64,000 bases of DNA from Olsenella uli. GTDB lineage: Bacteria > Actinomycetota > Coriobacteriia > Coriobacteriales > Atopobiaceae. A model generated the notes under the pieces. That model was not told the origin of the DNA. It saw only the letters and a list, made by a program, of their open reading frames with translations, and made no database searches. The stretch is from assembly GCF_016900775.1 (NCBI RefSeq), contig NZ_JACJKN010000006.1, forward strand, positions 62,001-126,000, read 5' to 3'. This document shows positions 1-9,044 of the stretch, one piece after another. Position 1 is the stretch's first letter, and every line of letters starts with the position of its first letter. The position numbers and the translations under genes are program-made.

Positions 1-2
1 AC

Positions 3-2717
3 GTCTGGGTCTTCATCGATGACGTGCTCGTGCTCGACCTCGGCGGCATTCATGACGCAACGAGTGGAAATATCAATTTCCATACTGGCACAATAACTTA
101 CGACGCCAGTCCGTATCGCGGGGAGAGGGGCCAGCGCTGGACTGGGGCAACCGGTAATACGTATGCTTCCATCGAAGACGCCTTCACTGCGGCCGGCAAG
201 ACGTGGAACGACGACCCGTACGCCACGCACACCATCAAGTTCTTCTACCTCGAGCGCGGCGACGGCGGGTCCAACTGCCGCATCCGCTTCAACCTCCCGA
301 CCATTCCCGACGGCTCGGTCGAGATCGATAAGGACGTAACCTACTCCAACCTCAACGATGTCTCGGACATCGACTTCACGTTCAATGCCTACGTCGACTA
401 TGACGGGGACGGCACGGACTACCAGCTCTATACCGGCGCCTATGACGTGTACGAGGACGGCGAGCGCGTGCAGGCTGGGCTCACGGCCGAGAACGGCGTC
501 ATCAAGCTCAAGGACGGCCAGACCGCCCGACTCATCACGTCGGACAACCCCGATGGCTCGCGCATCACCCGCCAGAGCCGCTACTACGTCGTGGAGACGG
601 GTGCGACGAGCGACAAGTACGAGGTGGAGATCAACGGTACCTCCGCCTCGTGGCAAGGTGGATCCGTCAACGGGGTCAAGAGCCCTGAGTTCGTCGTGAA
701 CCAGACCGCCCACGTGACGTTCGAGAACTCCATCTCCGCGGAGAACTCGTTCAACGTCGAGGTCAAGAAGGACGGCAAGGTAGAGGATGGCGACGTCTTC
801 TACGCAATGGTGATGATTGGATCCAGGCAGTACGAGGGCACGTACTACCTCTACGACTCTGATGACGATACGTCGGGAGAGCAGAGGACGACCAGCGGCG
901 GCCTCGTCGAGCTCATGGCCGGCCAGCATGCTGAGATCCGGGGGATCGTTGGCGGCAACACGGTCACCGTCTACGAGGTGAACGCCGACGGGATGGCGTT
1001 CAGCGATGAGGACTATCTCGCCCCGACGTTCTCCATGACGGATGAAAGCGGCACCCCCCTGAAGGGCGGAGCGTCGAACGTGCAGGACGACGATGGCCGA
1101 ACGGGCATCAAGGGCGAGACCAACGAGGGCACCGCTCTCGGGCAAGACCCCGTCATCAAGGTGGTCATGACCAACACGTCTGCGCTTGCACATTACGAGC
1201 TGGACGTCTTTAAGAAGATTGACGGCCGCGAGTGGCGCGAGAGCGACTCGTTTACCTTCCGCATCGAGGGCGTTGGCCGAGTTGCGAACCCGGGAGAAGG
1301 GCTGGACACCACCTATGAGATGCCTTTGCCGCGATGCGACGAGGGCAATGTCCAGCAGGAGGTCACAATTGATGGTCAGAGCCCGCAGATCAATGTGGAT
1401 GGAAGCACTGCAAAGGTGGAAGCCTTCTGCCCTATTACGTTTGACGAGCCGGGACTCTATTACTACAAGGTGACCGAGGTCGAGGATGGCAGCCCCGATG
1501 ACTTGGTGTACGACAATCCTTGGTATGTCGAGCTTGAAGTCTCTGACAACATCGCGGGCGGCGGCCTGAACGTAACGGGGATGTGGGTCAAGAGGGACCT
1601 CGACTCCAAAGAATCCGCGAGAGGTATTTACCAGAGCCTTGTGTTCACTAACCGCTACGTGTCCCTGACGTTCGCCGGACTCCAGGAGACCAAGCAGGTC
1701 GTTGGCCATGATGCGAGCGCGGGCGACTTCAGCTTCACCGTGACGGCGCTTGCCGATGAGGCCACGGGCACCACTGCCGAGCAGGCGGCTGAACTCGCCG
1801 GGCTTTCTAACCTTGCTGGCGAGCTCAACGGCGCGTTCCAGGACAACGTTCTTACCTTCAGCAACGGCGAGTCGATCACCACGGACCAGACGCGCACGGT
1901 TCGCTCCGCCAACGAGCTGACGCTGACCGCCGCAAACGTCGGCCACACCTACGTCTACGAGTACGCTGAGGTTCTCGGCGAGGACAGCAAGTGGCATCAG
2001 GAGGAGGAGACCACCTGGCGCGTCTCTGTTGCCGTGACCTGGGTCGACGAGAGCGCTAAGGATGACATTCAGGCCGTGCTGACGCTTGAGAAGAAGGTTG
2101 GCGACGGCGACTGGGCAAACGCAGGGTCTGCGACCTACAAAACCTCTGACGAAAGCCATGCCGACCCTCTGACGGTCTCCTTCAAGAACGTCTATAGCGT
2201 CTATCACCTTGATATCTTCAAGGGCGAGCTCGGTAAGGACGGGAGCGGCAGGCCCGTCGCAGACCCCAATAGGCCGCTGTCGGACGCCGAGTTCACGCTC
2301 TACAGCGACGAGGCATGCACGCAGGAGGTCGCAAAGGGCGTCACCAGCGACGGCGAGAATGGCGTGACGAAGGGACATGTGATTCTCTCCGGCCTCGAGG
2401 AGGGGGGCACCTACTACCTCAAGGAGACCAGGGTTCCCTCAGGCTATCAGATTCTCGACAAGACGATCGTCATCGAGGTCGGACGAGACCAGGCGGTCTT
2501 CACCATCCCCGGGGACGAGGGCGAGGACCCGACGACCGAGACGGTCCAGCTCAACAAGGATACCGCCACGTTCAGCTTCTCCGTTGCCAACAAGCCCAAC
2601 CCTGAGTTCCCGACCTCAGGCTCCTCCGGCACGATCCTCATGATGTCGGCCGGCGTTGCCGCGGTTGCGGTCGGCGGGGCGTATCTGGCGAGAAGGAAGG
2701 GCCTGCTCCGGGGGTAG
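3..2717 (+). CDS. Large sortase-anchored surface protein / pilus tip adhesin (5' partial)
   Basis: The reading frame is open to the window edge, so the N-terminus is missing; about 904 residues remain. The first residues read VWVFIDDVLVLDLGGIHD, and HTIKFFYLERG follows near residue 80. Both are typical of the fibro-slime domain found in tip adhesins of Gram-positive pili. Several beta-sandwich repeats resembling Spy0128/FctA pilin domains follow (about residues 395-520 and 550-700). Near residues 735-850 there is a SpaA/Cna-B type domain with an E-box, YYLKETRVPSGY. The C-terminus has a sorting signal starting near residue 869: FPTSG, a hydrophobic segment and a basic tail (ARRKGLLRG). The family is covalently linked to the pilus or wall by a sortase. 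The backbone pilin and two sortases follow directly. The motif is FPTSG rather than LPXTG. Confidence 0.85.
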   Translation, partial: VWVFIDDVLVLDLGGIHDATSGNINFHTGTITYDASPYRGERGQRWTGATGNTYASIEDAFTAAGKTWNDDPYATHTIKFFYLERGDGGSNCRIRFNLPTIPDGSVEIDKDVTYSNLNDVSDIDFTFNAYVDYDGDGTDYQLYTGAYDVYEDGERVQAGLTAENGVIKLKDGQTARLITSDNPDGSRITRQSRYYVVETGATSDKYEVEINGTSASWQGGSVNGVKSPEFVVNQTAHVTFENSISAENSFNVEVKKDGKVEDGDVFYAMVMIGSRQYEGTYYLYDSDDDTSGEQRTTSGGLVELMAGQHAEIRGIVGGNTVTVYEVNADGMAFSDEDYLAPTFSMTDESGTPLKGGASNVQDDDGRTGIKGETNEGTALGQDPVIKVVMTNTSALAHYELDVFKKIDGREWRESDSFTFRIEGVGRVANPGEGLDTTYEMPLPRCDEGNVQQEVTIDGQSPQINVDGSTAKVEAFCPITFDEPGLYYYKVTEVEDGSPDDLVYDNPWYVELEVSDNIAGGGLNVTGMWVKRDLDSKESARGIYQSLVFTNRYVSLTFAGLQETKQVVGHDASAGDFSFTVTALADEATGTTAEQAAELAGLSNLAGELNGAFQDNVLTFSNGESITTDQTRTVRSANELTLTAANVGHTYVYEYAEVLGEDSKWHQEEETTWRVSVAVTWVDESAKDDIQAVLTLEKKVGDGDWANAGSATYKTSDESHADPLTVSFKNVYSVYHLDIFKGELGKDGSGRPVADPNRPLSDAEFTLYSDEACTQEVAKGVTSDGENGVTKGHVILSGLEEGGTYYLKETRVPSGYQILDKTIVIEVGRDQAVFTIPGDEGEDPTTETVQLNKDTATFSFSVANKPNPEFPTSGSSGTILMMSAGVAAVAVGGAYLARRKGLLRG

Positions 2718-2798
2718 CGCTGGAGATTCATCAGCAACTCCCGCTCGGAGATACCGGGTGGTGTTGATAGCTAACTCGTTTAGTAATTCGTGGGCAAT

Positions 2799-2815
2799 GC
2801 CGGCGGGGAGCCGGC
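2799..2815 (+). promoter_or_regulatory. Small hairpin just before the pilin ribosome binding site
   Basis: GCCGGC, a GGGGA loop and GCCGGC form a 6-bp stem ending three bases before the AAAGGAG ribosome binding site of the backbone pilin. Such a stem could modulate translation or protect the 5' end of a processed pilin mRNA. The role is inference. Confidence 0.35.
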
Positions 2816-2831
2816 GAAAGGAGAGAAGAAC

Positions 2832-4292
2832 ATGGCTCACATCAAGAACAGGCTGAGGGGGCTGCTCGCCGCGTTCGTGGCGCTCGTCGCCGCCCTCGCC
2901 ATTGCCCCGGGGACGGCGCTCGCTGACCCGATCACGGGCGGTGACGTCACCATCACCAACGTCGAGCCTGGCGACCAGGTCTATCTGTACCAGGTCGTGA
3001 AGACCGACGTTAACACGACCAACAACGAGGCGACCAACAGCTTCGTGACCGACTTCGGCATCGACTTTGACGAGGAGTGGGCCGCGAGCAACACGGCTGC
3101 CGACCCCGACACCACGGACGAGGTCGAGGGCTACGCCAACACCATCGCCCAGTACGTGAACGAGAACGCTGGGCAGTGGGGTGCCACTGGCTTCAAGATG
3201 TATGGCCCCGTGAGCGCCACCGCTGCCGGCGCCGTCTTCAACGACGTTGACGCCGGCCAGTACCTCGTGGTCGTAGAGAGTGCCAACGATGCGACTCGCG
3301 TGTATCAGAACACCATCGTCACCGTCATGCCCGAGGCTGACGGCGCCGACTGGGTTGAGGTGGACGTGAGCGCCGATCTGAAGTACACCGACATGACGCC
3401 CGATCCCGACGGATCTGTCGTGGACAAGAAGATCAACGGCCAGGATGCCGTCGACAACGTCGACACCAACGACACCGTGACCTTCACCATCACCGCTCCC
3501 GTTCCCAAGTACGTCGACGAGCTTGGCACCCGCGTGTACAAGCTGACCGACACCATGGATGACGGCTTTGTCTATGTTGCCGACAGCCTTGAGGTCAAGG
3601 TTGGTGGGACCACTCTGACCGCTGGCGACGATTACATCCTCGGTTCCGCCGACGGCTTCTTCGGCACCATCCAGCTCACTGGCACCGCCCTCAAGGCGTA
3701 TGCCAACCAGACGCTTACGGTGACCTACAAGGCGACCCTTGCCCAGGACGGCAACGCCCCCGTCTACAGCGCCGACGAGTCCAACTCCGTCGTGCTTGAG
3801 TTCTCCGTCAACTCCGTTGATGAAGAGACCTCCACGGATGACGATACCGTGTGGATGACCGTCTACGGCATCACCTTCAAGAAGGTCAACGGCGACAAGG
3901 ACGCTCTCGAGGGCGCTGAGTTTACGATCAAGGACGCCGATGGCAACGAGCTCTACACGGGCCTCAAGTCCGGTGCGAACGGCGTTGTGACCCTCAACGG
4001 CGCGCTTGCTGCCGGCCAGAAGTACACGCTCGTGGAGACCAAGGCTCCCGCCGGCTACAAGCCGATTGCCGATCTGGCGTTCACCATTACCTCCTCCGGC
4101 CTTGCCGATGACGGCACCTATACGGGCAGCCTCTACGAGGTGAACGGCGGCGAGATCGTCGATGAGGAGTCCAACTTCTTCACCGAGCTCCCGACCACCG
4201 GTGGCGCGGGTACCGTTGCCCTGACCGCCGCTGGCGTCGTGCTCGTCGCAGGCGCCGCCGCGTTCATCGTCCGCTCCCGCAAGGAGAACTAG
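2832..4292 (+). CDS. SpaA-type isopeptide-forming backbone pilin with LPTTG anchor
   Basis: Major pilin subunit, exported by Sec and polymerised by class C sortase. The start is the ATG at 2832, preceded by AAAGGAGAG; an upstream in-frame ATG at 2790 has no such site and would put 14 hydrophilic residues before the signal peptide. Residues 1-32 form the signal peptide, ending in ALA before DPIT. A fimbrial isopeptide D2-like domain covers about residues 195-345. A SpaA prealbumin-like domain follows (about 350-440) with the E-box YTLVETKAPAGY. The C-terminus has LPTTG (about residue 453), a membrane helix and a basic tail (RSRKEN). A canonical YPKN pilin motif is not obvious, so the cross-linking lysine is not assigned. 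A strong terminator-like hairpin separates it from the sortases, which would favour pilin over sortase expression. Confidence 0.9.
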   Translation: MAHIKNRLRGLLAAFVALVAALAIAPGTALADPITGGDVTITNVEPGDQVYLYQVVKTDVNTTNNEATNSFVTDFGIDFDEEWAASNTAADPDTTDEVEGYANTIAQYVNENAGQWGATGFKMYGPVSATAAGAVFNDVDAGQYLVVVESANDATRVYQNTIVTVMPEADGADWVEVDVSADLKYTDMTPDPDGSVVDKKINGQDAVDNVDTNDTVTFTITAPVPKYVDELGTRVYKLTDTMDDGFVYVADSLEVKVGGTTLTAGDDYILGSADGFFGTIQLTGTALKAYANQTLTVTYKATLAQDGNAPVYSADESNSVVLEFSVNSVDEETSTDDDTVWMTVYGITFKKVNGDKDALEGAEFTIKDADGNELYTGLKSGANGVVTLNGALAAGQKYTLVETKAPAGYKPIADLAFTITSSGLADDGTYTGSLYEVNGGEIVDEESNFFTELPTTGGAGTVALTAAGVVLVAGAAAFIVRSRKEN

Positions 4293-4331
4293 GACCTGGT
4301 GCGCCTCCGTGCGTAAGGCTCTCGAGCCACT

Positions 4332-4363
4332 GGCCCGGCCCCCTTGGGGAGCCGGGCCTTCTT
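4332..4363 (+). terminator. Intrinsic terminator / attenuator after the pilin gene
   Basis: GGCCCGGC pairs with GCCGGGCC, and an inner CCCC/GGGG pair leaves a very short loop. The tail is TTCTT. It lies between the pilin and first sortase genes, so it probably acts as a partial terminator. Confidence 0.7.
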
Positions 4364-4390
4364 GGTTGTGCATTCTTGAATTGAGGTCTC

Positions 4391-5491
4391 ATGGTCAGGT
4401 CAGACGTCTTCAACGGCGCCTCTCGCTCGCAGGTCAGCTTGACCTCCGCTGCGGCAAGGTCTCGCGGGCGAATCGCGGCCGCGGTCATCGCCCTTCTCGC
4501 TGGTCTTCTCTGCATTACCTACCCGTTTGTCAGCAATGCCGTGCACCAAGGCGAGCAGCGTGTTGTGGTCGAGCAGTCAAGGGAGATTGTGAGCGAGACC
4601 GACGACGGCCTCCTGGATTCGGAGCGGCAGCGAGCCATTGCCTACAACGAGCAGCTCCTCTCAAGCAGGACGGTCGTCACCGACCCGTTTGACCCAGATG
4701 CCGAGAAGCCCACGGATGAAGACTACGAGAGTGTGCTCAATCTTGCGGGTGATGGAGTCATGGCCACTATCAACATTCCCAAGATTCACGTCGAGCTCCC
4801 CATTTATCACGGCACCGAGGCCGATACGCTGCAGCGGGGCGTGGGCCATCTCGAGCAGACCTCCGTCCCCATCGGAGGCGAGTCGACGCACTGCGTCCTC
4901 TCCGGCCACACCGGGCTTCCCTCGATGAAGATCTTCGACAACCTGGACCAGCTCGAGGTGGGGGACTACTTCGTTATCTCGGTCCTCGGCGAGGACCACG
5001 CCTACCGCGTCACTTCCGTCGAGGTGGTCCTTCCCGACGAGACCGACTCCCTCGTCATCGAGCAGGGCCGCGATCTCTGCACGCTCGTCACCTGCACTCC
5101 GTACGGCGTTAACACCCACCGCCTGCTCGTCCACGCGGAGCGCTGCGAGCTGCCCGCGGAGTGGCTCGACAAGGGCGACGCCGACTTCCCCTCCGGCTAC
5201 ACCGAGCCACCCGACAAGGCGCTGCTACCCTCCGTCCTTCTCGGCCTGCTTCTCGCCGCGCTGGTGATTGGCACATACGTGCTCGTGTCCAAGCTGCGGT
5301 CCCGCGGGCGCGGCGGCTCGGGGAGCGCCCCGGTTCCCGCTGGCCAGCCCACGCCAAGGCCGACGGGCAGGCACTTCGCCGGCCAGGGTCCCGGAGGCGA
5401 CGCATCGTCCGGCCCAAGACGCGCCGTCGGCGTGAGGCCCGTCATCCCGCGCGACGGACGTCGCCGTGACGGGAGGCGCTACCGTGGCTAG
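4391..5491 (+). CDS. Class C (pilin-polymerising) sortase
   Basis: Membrane transpeptidase, 366 residues, that cleaves LPXTG-like signals and links pilin subunits. An N-terminal membrane helix lies at about residues 27-50, with a second one near the C-terminus (about 278-300) followed by an Arg/Pro-rich cytoplasmic tail. A DPF lid motif (VVTDPFDPD, about residues 95-103) is typical of class C. The catalytic residues are visible: His173 in SGHTG, Cys235 in TLVTCTPYG and Arg244 in THRLLV. The gene overlaps the next sortase by 8 bases, so the two are probably translationally coupled. The ribosome binding site before the ATG is weak (TTGAGG). Confidence 0.92.
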   Translation: MVRSDVFNGASRSQVSLTSAAARSRGRIAAAVIALLAGLLCITYPFVSNAVHQGEQRVVVEQSREIVSETDDGLLDSERQRAIAYNEQLLSSRTVVTDPFDPDAEKPTDEDYESVLNLAGDGVMATINIPKIHVELPIYHGTEADTLQRGVGHLEQTSVPIGGESTHCVLSGHTGLPSMKIFDNLDQLEVGDYFVISVLGEDHAYRVTSVEVVLPDETDSLVIEQGRDLCTLVTCTPYGVNTHRLLVHAERCELPAEWLDKGDADFPSGYTEPPDKALLPSVLLGLLLAALVIGTYVLVSKLRSRGRGGSGSAPVPAGQPTPRPTGRHFAGQGPGGDASSGPRRAVGVRPVIPRDGRRRDGRRYRG

Positions 5492-6464
5492 GCACCTCGC
5501 CCAGGGAACGCCCGGTCCCGAGGGGCCCCGTAGGCAGCGGGGCGGGGTGGCGCCCCTCGTGGCCGCGCTCGTCCTTCTCGCCATCGGCGCGTGCCTGCTC
5601 CTGGCGCCGAGCGTCTCGGCGGTCATCGAGCAGGGACGCGTGGAGCAGGTGGTCGAGGAGTCTCGCACGTCCGCGACCGTGTCCGACGAGGAGGATCCCC
5701 CCGCTGCCGCTGAAGACGATGGCGGGGACGCCTTCCGCCCCAAGGAGGGCGACCCCACCTATGAGGCGCTCGTCGATTACAGCGAGCGGGTGCGCGAGGG
5801 CACGGGCGACAAGGTCAACGACCCCTTCGCCTTCTCCGGTGACGAGCTGGCCGCGATGGGCCTCCCGGACGGCATCGTGGGCTCGACCGACATCCCGGCC
5901 ATGGGCGTCACGCTGCCTATTTACCTCGGTGCAACCGAGGCCAACATGGAGCTCGGCGCGGCGGTGGTCGCCGGGACCTCGATGCCCGTCGGCGGGGAGT
6001 CCTCCAACTGCGTGATTGCGGCGCACCGGGGGGTCTGGCACGGTGTGCAGATGTTCCGCGACATCGAGCTTCTTGAGGTGGGGGACACGATTACCATCAC
6101 GACGGCATGGGACGAGCTCACCTACCGGGTCTGCGAGATCCGCGTCATCGAGCCGGACGACGTCGACGCGCTAGCCGTCCAGGAGGGCAGGGACCTGGTC
6201 ACGCTCTTCACCTGTCATCCCTATGCCGTCTCCTCGCATCGCTATCTGGTGTACTGCGAGCGAGTGGAGAACGACGAGGCGCAGGCGAGCCCGGGTGCCG
6301 TCGAGCGGGTGGTCGCGGCGTTCCTCCCGGCGGAGTCGACCGGCTCGCCCGCGCTCGAGGTCGAGCGCTGGCTGCGCATCGGCGGGCTGGCGCTGCTGGT
6401 CGTGGTGCTTGTTCTGCTGGTGGCCACCATCGTCCGGAGGGTCTGCGGCCGGGCGGGGCGGTAG
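5484..6464 (+). CDS. Second class C-like sortase
   Basis: Second membrane sortase, 326 residues. The GTG at 5484 is chosen because GGGAGG sits 7 bases upstream; another GTG at 5466 lacks a site. A membrane helix lies at about residues 22-45 and another near the C-terminus (about 295-315). A DPF lid motif (VNDPFAFS) is present. Catalytic His181 (AAHRGV), Cys244 (LFTCHPYA) and Arg253 (SSHRYLV) are conserved. The start overlaps the stop of the preceding sortase. Two sortases with one backbone and one tip protein suggest that one polymerises the shaft and the other adds the tip or anchors the fibre. Which does which cannot be told from sequence. Confidence 0.9.
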   Translation: MARHLAQGTPGPEGPRRQRGGVAPLVAALVLLAIGACLLLAPSVSAVIEQGRVEQVVEESRTSATVSDEEDPPAAAEDDGGDAFRPKEGDPTYEALVDYSERVREGTGDKVNDPFAFSGDELAAMGLPDGIVGSTDIPAMGVTLPIYLGATEANMELGAAVVAGTSMPVGGESSNCVIAAHRGVWHGVQMFRDIELLEVGDTITITTAWDELTYRVCEIRVIEPDDVDALAVQEGRDLVTLFTCHPYAVSSHRYLVYCERVENDEAQASPGAVERVVAAFLPAESTGSPALEVERWLRIGGLALLVVVLVLLVATIVRRVCGRAGR

Positions 6465-6599
6465 CGAGTCTACGGGCTGCGCGTTCTTCTCGCCGGGCGG
6501 TCTTGATGTGCCCCATTCATGTCTCTTGGTGAGATGGACTAGAAGATTATATAGTATGACATTGTGTTAATGTTGAATCATAACAACCTAAGAATTTCC

Positions 6600-6628
6600 T
6601 TGCATCTTGAGATGAGCTGTGATATAAA
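6600..6628 (+). promoter_or_regulatory. Putative sigma-70 type promoter before the DUF3800 gene
   Basis: TTGCAT at 6600-6605 and TATAAA at 6623-6628 are separated by 17 bases, inside a conspicuously AT-rich island (about 6530-6650) in otherwise GC-rich DNA. It faces the DUF3800 gene. The hairpin at 6664-6690 lies in what would be its leader. Confidence 0.45.
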
Positions 6629-6663
6629 CTAACTGGTCGTCTCGTAAGAGGGGGCTATCAAGG

Positions 6664-6690
6664 GCCGGGGGGTTCCCCCCGGCATTTTTA
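6664..6690 (+). terminator. Intrinsic terminator or leader attenuator
   Basis: GCCGGGGGG pairs with CCCCCCGGC around a two-base loop and is followed by ATTTTTA. It ends the pilus locus or, if the promoter at 6600 is real, attenuates the DUF3800 gene. Confidence 0.75.
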
Positions 6691-6710
6691 ATATCGCGAG
6701 GCGGTGGAAG

Positions 6711-7382
6711 GTGAGGGAGCTCTCGGTATTCGTTGACGAGTCGGGCGACTTGGGCGGTGAGTCCAAGTACTATCTCCTTGCGCTTGTCTTTCATGATCAA
6801 GCAGATGATCTTGGGCGAACGATTCGCCTCTATGAGGGCGATCTGGCCGTCCGCGGGCTTGAAGACGTTCCTCTGCACCTCAGCCCCCTGCTTCGGGGAA
6901 ACGACGCCTACGCTGAGATGGAGCCAAAGCGTCGCGCCGCCTATCTCGCTAGCTTTGGCACCTTCGTTCAGCACTCTCCCTTTACCTACCACGTGTTTGT
7001 GTACCGCAAGAGCGAGTTTCGCGACCGTGCATCGCTCGGCGCCAGAATGAGGCGCGATCTCGTCGAGTTCCTCTTTGACCACATCGAGCGCCTCTAGGGG
7101 TTCGACCTGGTGAAGATTTACTATGACGACGGCCAGGCGCTCGTGACGCGGGCGCTTCACGACGGATTTGAGTATGCGCTCGCCCGCGAGGCGGTCATCT
7201 ATCGCGACGCGCGGCCTGACGGGTATCGCATGCTGCAGGTCGCCGACTACGCCTGCGGCGTGGAGCTGGCGGCGCTGAGGTACGACGCGCACGAGGAGAA
7301 CGCCACGGACCGGCTCTTCTTCGGCACGCGCCGCGACTTCGTGAAGACGTTCCTGAGGAAGCTCCGCAAGCACCTGCTGTAG
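6711..7382 (+). pseudogene. DUF3800-family protein interrupted by an in-frame amber stop
   Basis: The GTG-initiated frame begins ELSVFVDESGDLG, the DUF3800 N-terminal signature with the conserved Asp-Glu-Ser-Gly. It runs to a TAG at 7095-7097, then continues in the same frame as GFDLVKIYYDDGQ and ends with LQVADYACGVELAAL, the usual DUF3800 C-terminal motif. Joined, the two halves give about 223 residues, the normal family length. This is therefore a single nonsense substitution with no frameshift. DUF3800 proteins have an RNase H-like fold and are often found in mobile or defence contexts; their activity is not established. The gene is probably inactive unless the TAG is read through. A downstream restart at a GTG (7110) has no convincing ribosome binding site. 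Confidence 0.8.
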
Positions 7383-7424
7383 GGGTCGGGCCCACGGCGC
7401 GTCCGTTCTTCTCGCCCGTGACGT

Positions 7425-7475
7425 GAGTGACGGGTTTTGGACGGACTGCTATTCGAGTGACGGGTTTTGGACGGA
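7425..7475. repeat. Two direct repeats of 21 nt, 30-nt period
   Basis: Identical 21-mers starting GAGTGACGGGTTTTGG and ending ACGGA lie at 7425-7445 and 7455-7475. Related text (TACGTCCAGAACCTGTCACT, opposite orientation) lies at 32886-32905, so this looks like a dispersed intergenic repeat. Confidence 0.8.
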
Positions 7476-7511
7476 TGGACGTATGATTCGAGGCCCGTTT
7501 GGTCAGAGTGT

Positions 7512-7545
7512 GTCACTCGCACGCGTCACTCGATCGCGTCACTCG
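7512..7545. repeat. Three GTCACTCG repeats with a 13-nt period
   Basis: GTCACTCG starts at 7512, 7525 and 7538. It is the inverse of the CGAGTGAC start of the adjacent 21-mers, so the whole 7425-7545 stretch may form one foldable element between the DUF3800 and PPK2 genes. Confidence 0.75.
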
Positions 7546-7576
7546 CATACGGCGCCCGCCGCCAGGTTCTTCTCGC

Positions 7577-8473
7577 CTAGTCGTCAACGTCCGCCGCGGG
7601 GCCGTCCACGAGCGCGGCACGGCACTCATCGAGCCGGTCGAGCGACGTGCGCGGCAGCTCAGGGTAGCGCGGGTCCATGTCCTCCAGCACCTGGAGCAGC
7701 GCCTCGGAGAAGAGCGTGCGGGCCACCCACTTCTGGTCCGCGGGCAGCACGAGCCAGGGGGCACGCTCGGTTGCGGTCTCGGCGATCATCTCCTCGTAGG
7801 CGGCCTGGTACTCGTCCCACTCCATGCGCTCGGAGAGGTCGCTCTCAGAGAACTTCCAGTTCTTGGCTGGGTCGTCGATGCGCTCGAGGAAGCGCTCGCG
7901 CTGCTTGTCCGCGCTCACGTTGAGGAACACCTTGACGATGCGGTTCCCGGTGCGCCAGAGATAGCGCTCGAAGCCGCGGATGTCCTCGAAGCGCTCCCTG
8001 AAGTAGCGCTTCTCGCCCATGTCGCGGCAGCGGTCCGGCAGCTGGTAGTCACGCCAGAGCCCGTGGACGCGCACCACGAGGCACTCCTCGTAGTAGGAGC
8101 GATTGAAGACGGCGATCTTGCCGCGCGCCGGCAGCGCCGAGAAGCTGCGCCAGAGAAAGCCGTGCTCGCGGTCAATGCTGGTGGGCTGCTTGAAGCTGCG
8201 CACGTCTATGCCCGTGGGGTTGATGCCGCCGAGCACGTGGCGAATCGTCGAGTCCTTGCCGGCGGCGTCCATGGCCTGCAAGATCACGATGACGCTCTCG
8301 CGCGCCTCCGCGTAGAGGGGGTCCTGCAGCTCCTCGATGCGGGCCTTGTTGCGCGCGAGCCGCTCCTCCCAGGCGGGCCGCTCGTCCCCGTCCACCCTGA
8401 GCGAGGTGGGATAGTCGCTCAGGCGAAAGCCCTTCTCGCCCGTCACCGTGAAGTCGCGTACGCCTGCGCCCAT
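7577..8473 (-). CDS. ppk2: Polyphosphate kinase 2 (PPK2) family protein
   Basis: Cytoplasmic polyphosphate:nucleotide phosphotransferase, 298 residues. The P-loop-like motif AMDAAGKDSTIRHVLGG (about residues 50-66) is a Walker A variant. SFKQPTSIDREHGFLWR and NRSYYEECLVVRVH, the second a Walker B/lid region, are PPK2 signatures. The family makes NDPs or NTPs from polyphosphate, or the reverse; the subclass cannot be fixed by eye. The start is the ATG at 8473, with GGAGG upstream. The frame is open for a further 78 codons, but these lack PPK2 similarity and overlap the feoA promoter region. The gene is divergent from feoA. Confidence 0.92.
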   Translation of the reverse strand: MGAGVRDFTVTGEKGFRLSDYPTSLRVDGDERPAWEERLARNKARIEELQDPLYAEARESVIVILQAMDAAGKDSTIRHVLGGINPTGIDVRSFKQPTSIDREHGFLWRSFSALPARGKIAVFNRSYYEECLVVRVHGLWRDYQLPDRCRDMGEKRYFRERFEDIRGFERYLWRTGNRIVKVFLNVSADKQRERFLERIDDPAKNWKFSESDLSERMEWDEYQAAYEEMIAETATERAPWLVLPADQKWVARTLFSEALLQVLEDMDPRYPELPRTSLDRLDECRAALVDGPAADVDD

Positions 8474-8699
8474 GTGTGCCTCCCTAGTCGCGTTTCTGTT
8501 CTTGTTCCCCACTTTGACGTGGCGGCGGATGAGAGTTCCGGCGTGTGGGATGCCGGACAGAGCGATAGACAAAATCGGCCTCTCCGATACCCGAAAGCGT
8601 CGGCTCGCTCTGTTTCGGCACATCGCGGCGAGCGCCGCATCGGTTGAGATGGGGCGTACGGAAAAGTAACCCGCATTCAACTCAATCGGCGAACGGTAC

Positions 8700-8730
8700 T
8701 TGCGCATGAAAAAGTAAGTCCTATATTACT
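8700..8730 (+). promoter_or_regulatory. feoA promoter with overlapping dyad
   Basis: TTGCGC (8700-8705) and TATATT (8722-8727) are 16 bases apart. AGTAA and TTACT (8713-8717, 8726-8730) form an inverted repeat over the -10 box, a plausible site for a metal-dependent repressor. The identity of the repressor is unknown. Confidence 0.5.
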
Positions 8731-8769
8731 CATGAGGAGTTCAAGCAGCTAACTTATGGGAGGCAAGTC

Positions 8770-9000
8770 ATGGCGGCATCCCAGCTTCCGCTGGCCATGG
8801 TCGGCCCGGACGAGACGGCGCGCGTGGCCAGCGTGCGCGGAGGGGCGGACCTGCGGCAGCACCTCTCGGAGCTCGGCTTTGTGGAGGGCTCCGAGGTCAG
8901 GGTCGTCTCTCGCGCGGGCGGCGACGTCATTGTGTCGGTCAAGGGCGCGCGTCTGGCGCTCAACCGCTCGATGGCGAGCCACATCAGCGTGACATTGTGA
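8770..9000 (+). CDS. feoA: FeoA-domain protein
   Basis: Small SH3-like cytoplasmic protein, 76 residues, of the ferrous iron transport system. RQHLSELGFVEGSEVRVVSRAGGDVIVSVKGARLALNRS (in pieces: LGFVEGSEV, GARLALNR) matches FeoA. GGAGG precedes the ATG. It is the first of two tandem feoA genes followed by feoB. The family binds FeoB and modulates it. The stop lies 44 bases before the start of the second feoA. Confidence 0.88.
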   Translation: MAASQLPLAMVGPDETARVASVRGGADLRQHLSELGFVEGSEVRVVSRAGGDVIVSVKGARLALNRSMASHISVTL

Positions 9001-9044
9001 TGAGGGGGACCGCCCCTCTCGCCGTTGGGGAGAAAGGAAGGCAA

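Noticed and set aside
2616-4373. 585-aa minus-strand ORF opposite the pilin gene
   Set aside because: Compositionally an antisense shadow; no domain and no ribosome binding site.
7095-7097. Programmed amber readthrough or pyrrolysine codon
   Set aside because: No downstream insertion element or pyl genes in the window; a plain nonsense mutation is simpler. Kept as a pseudogene.
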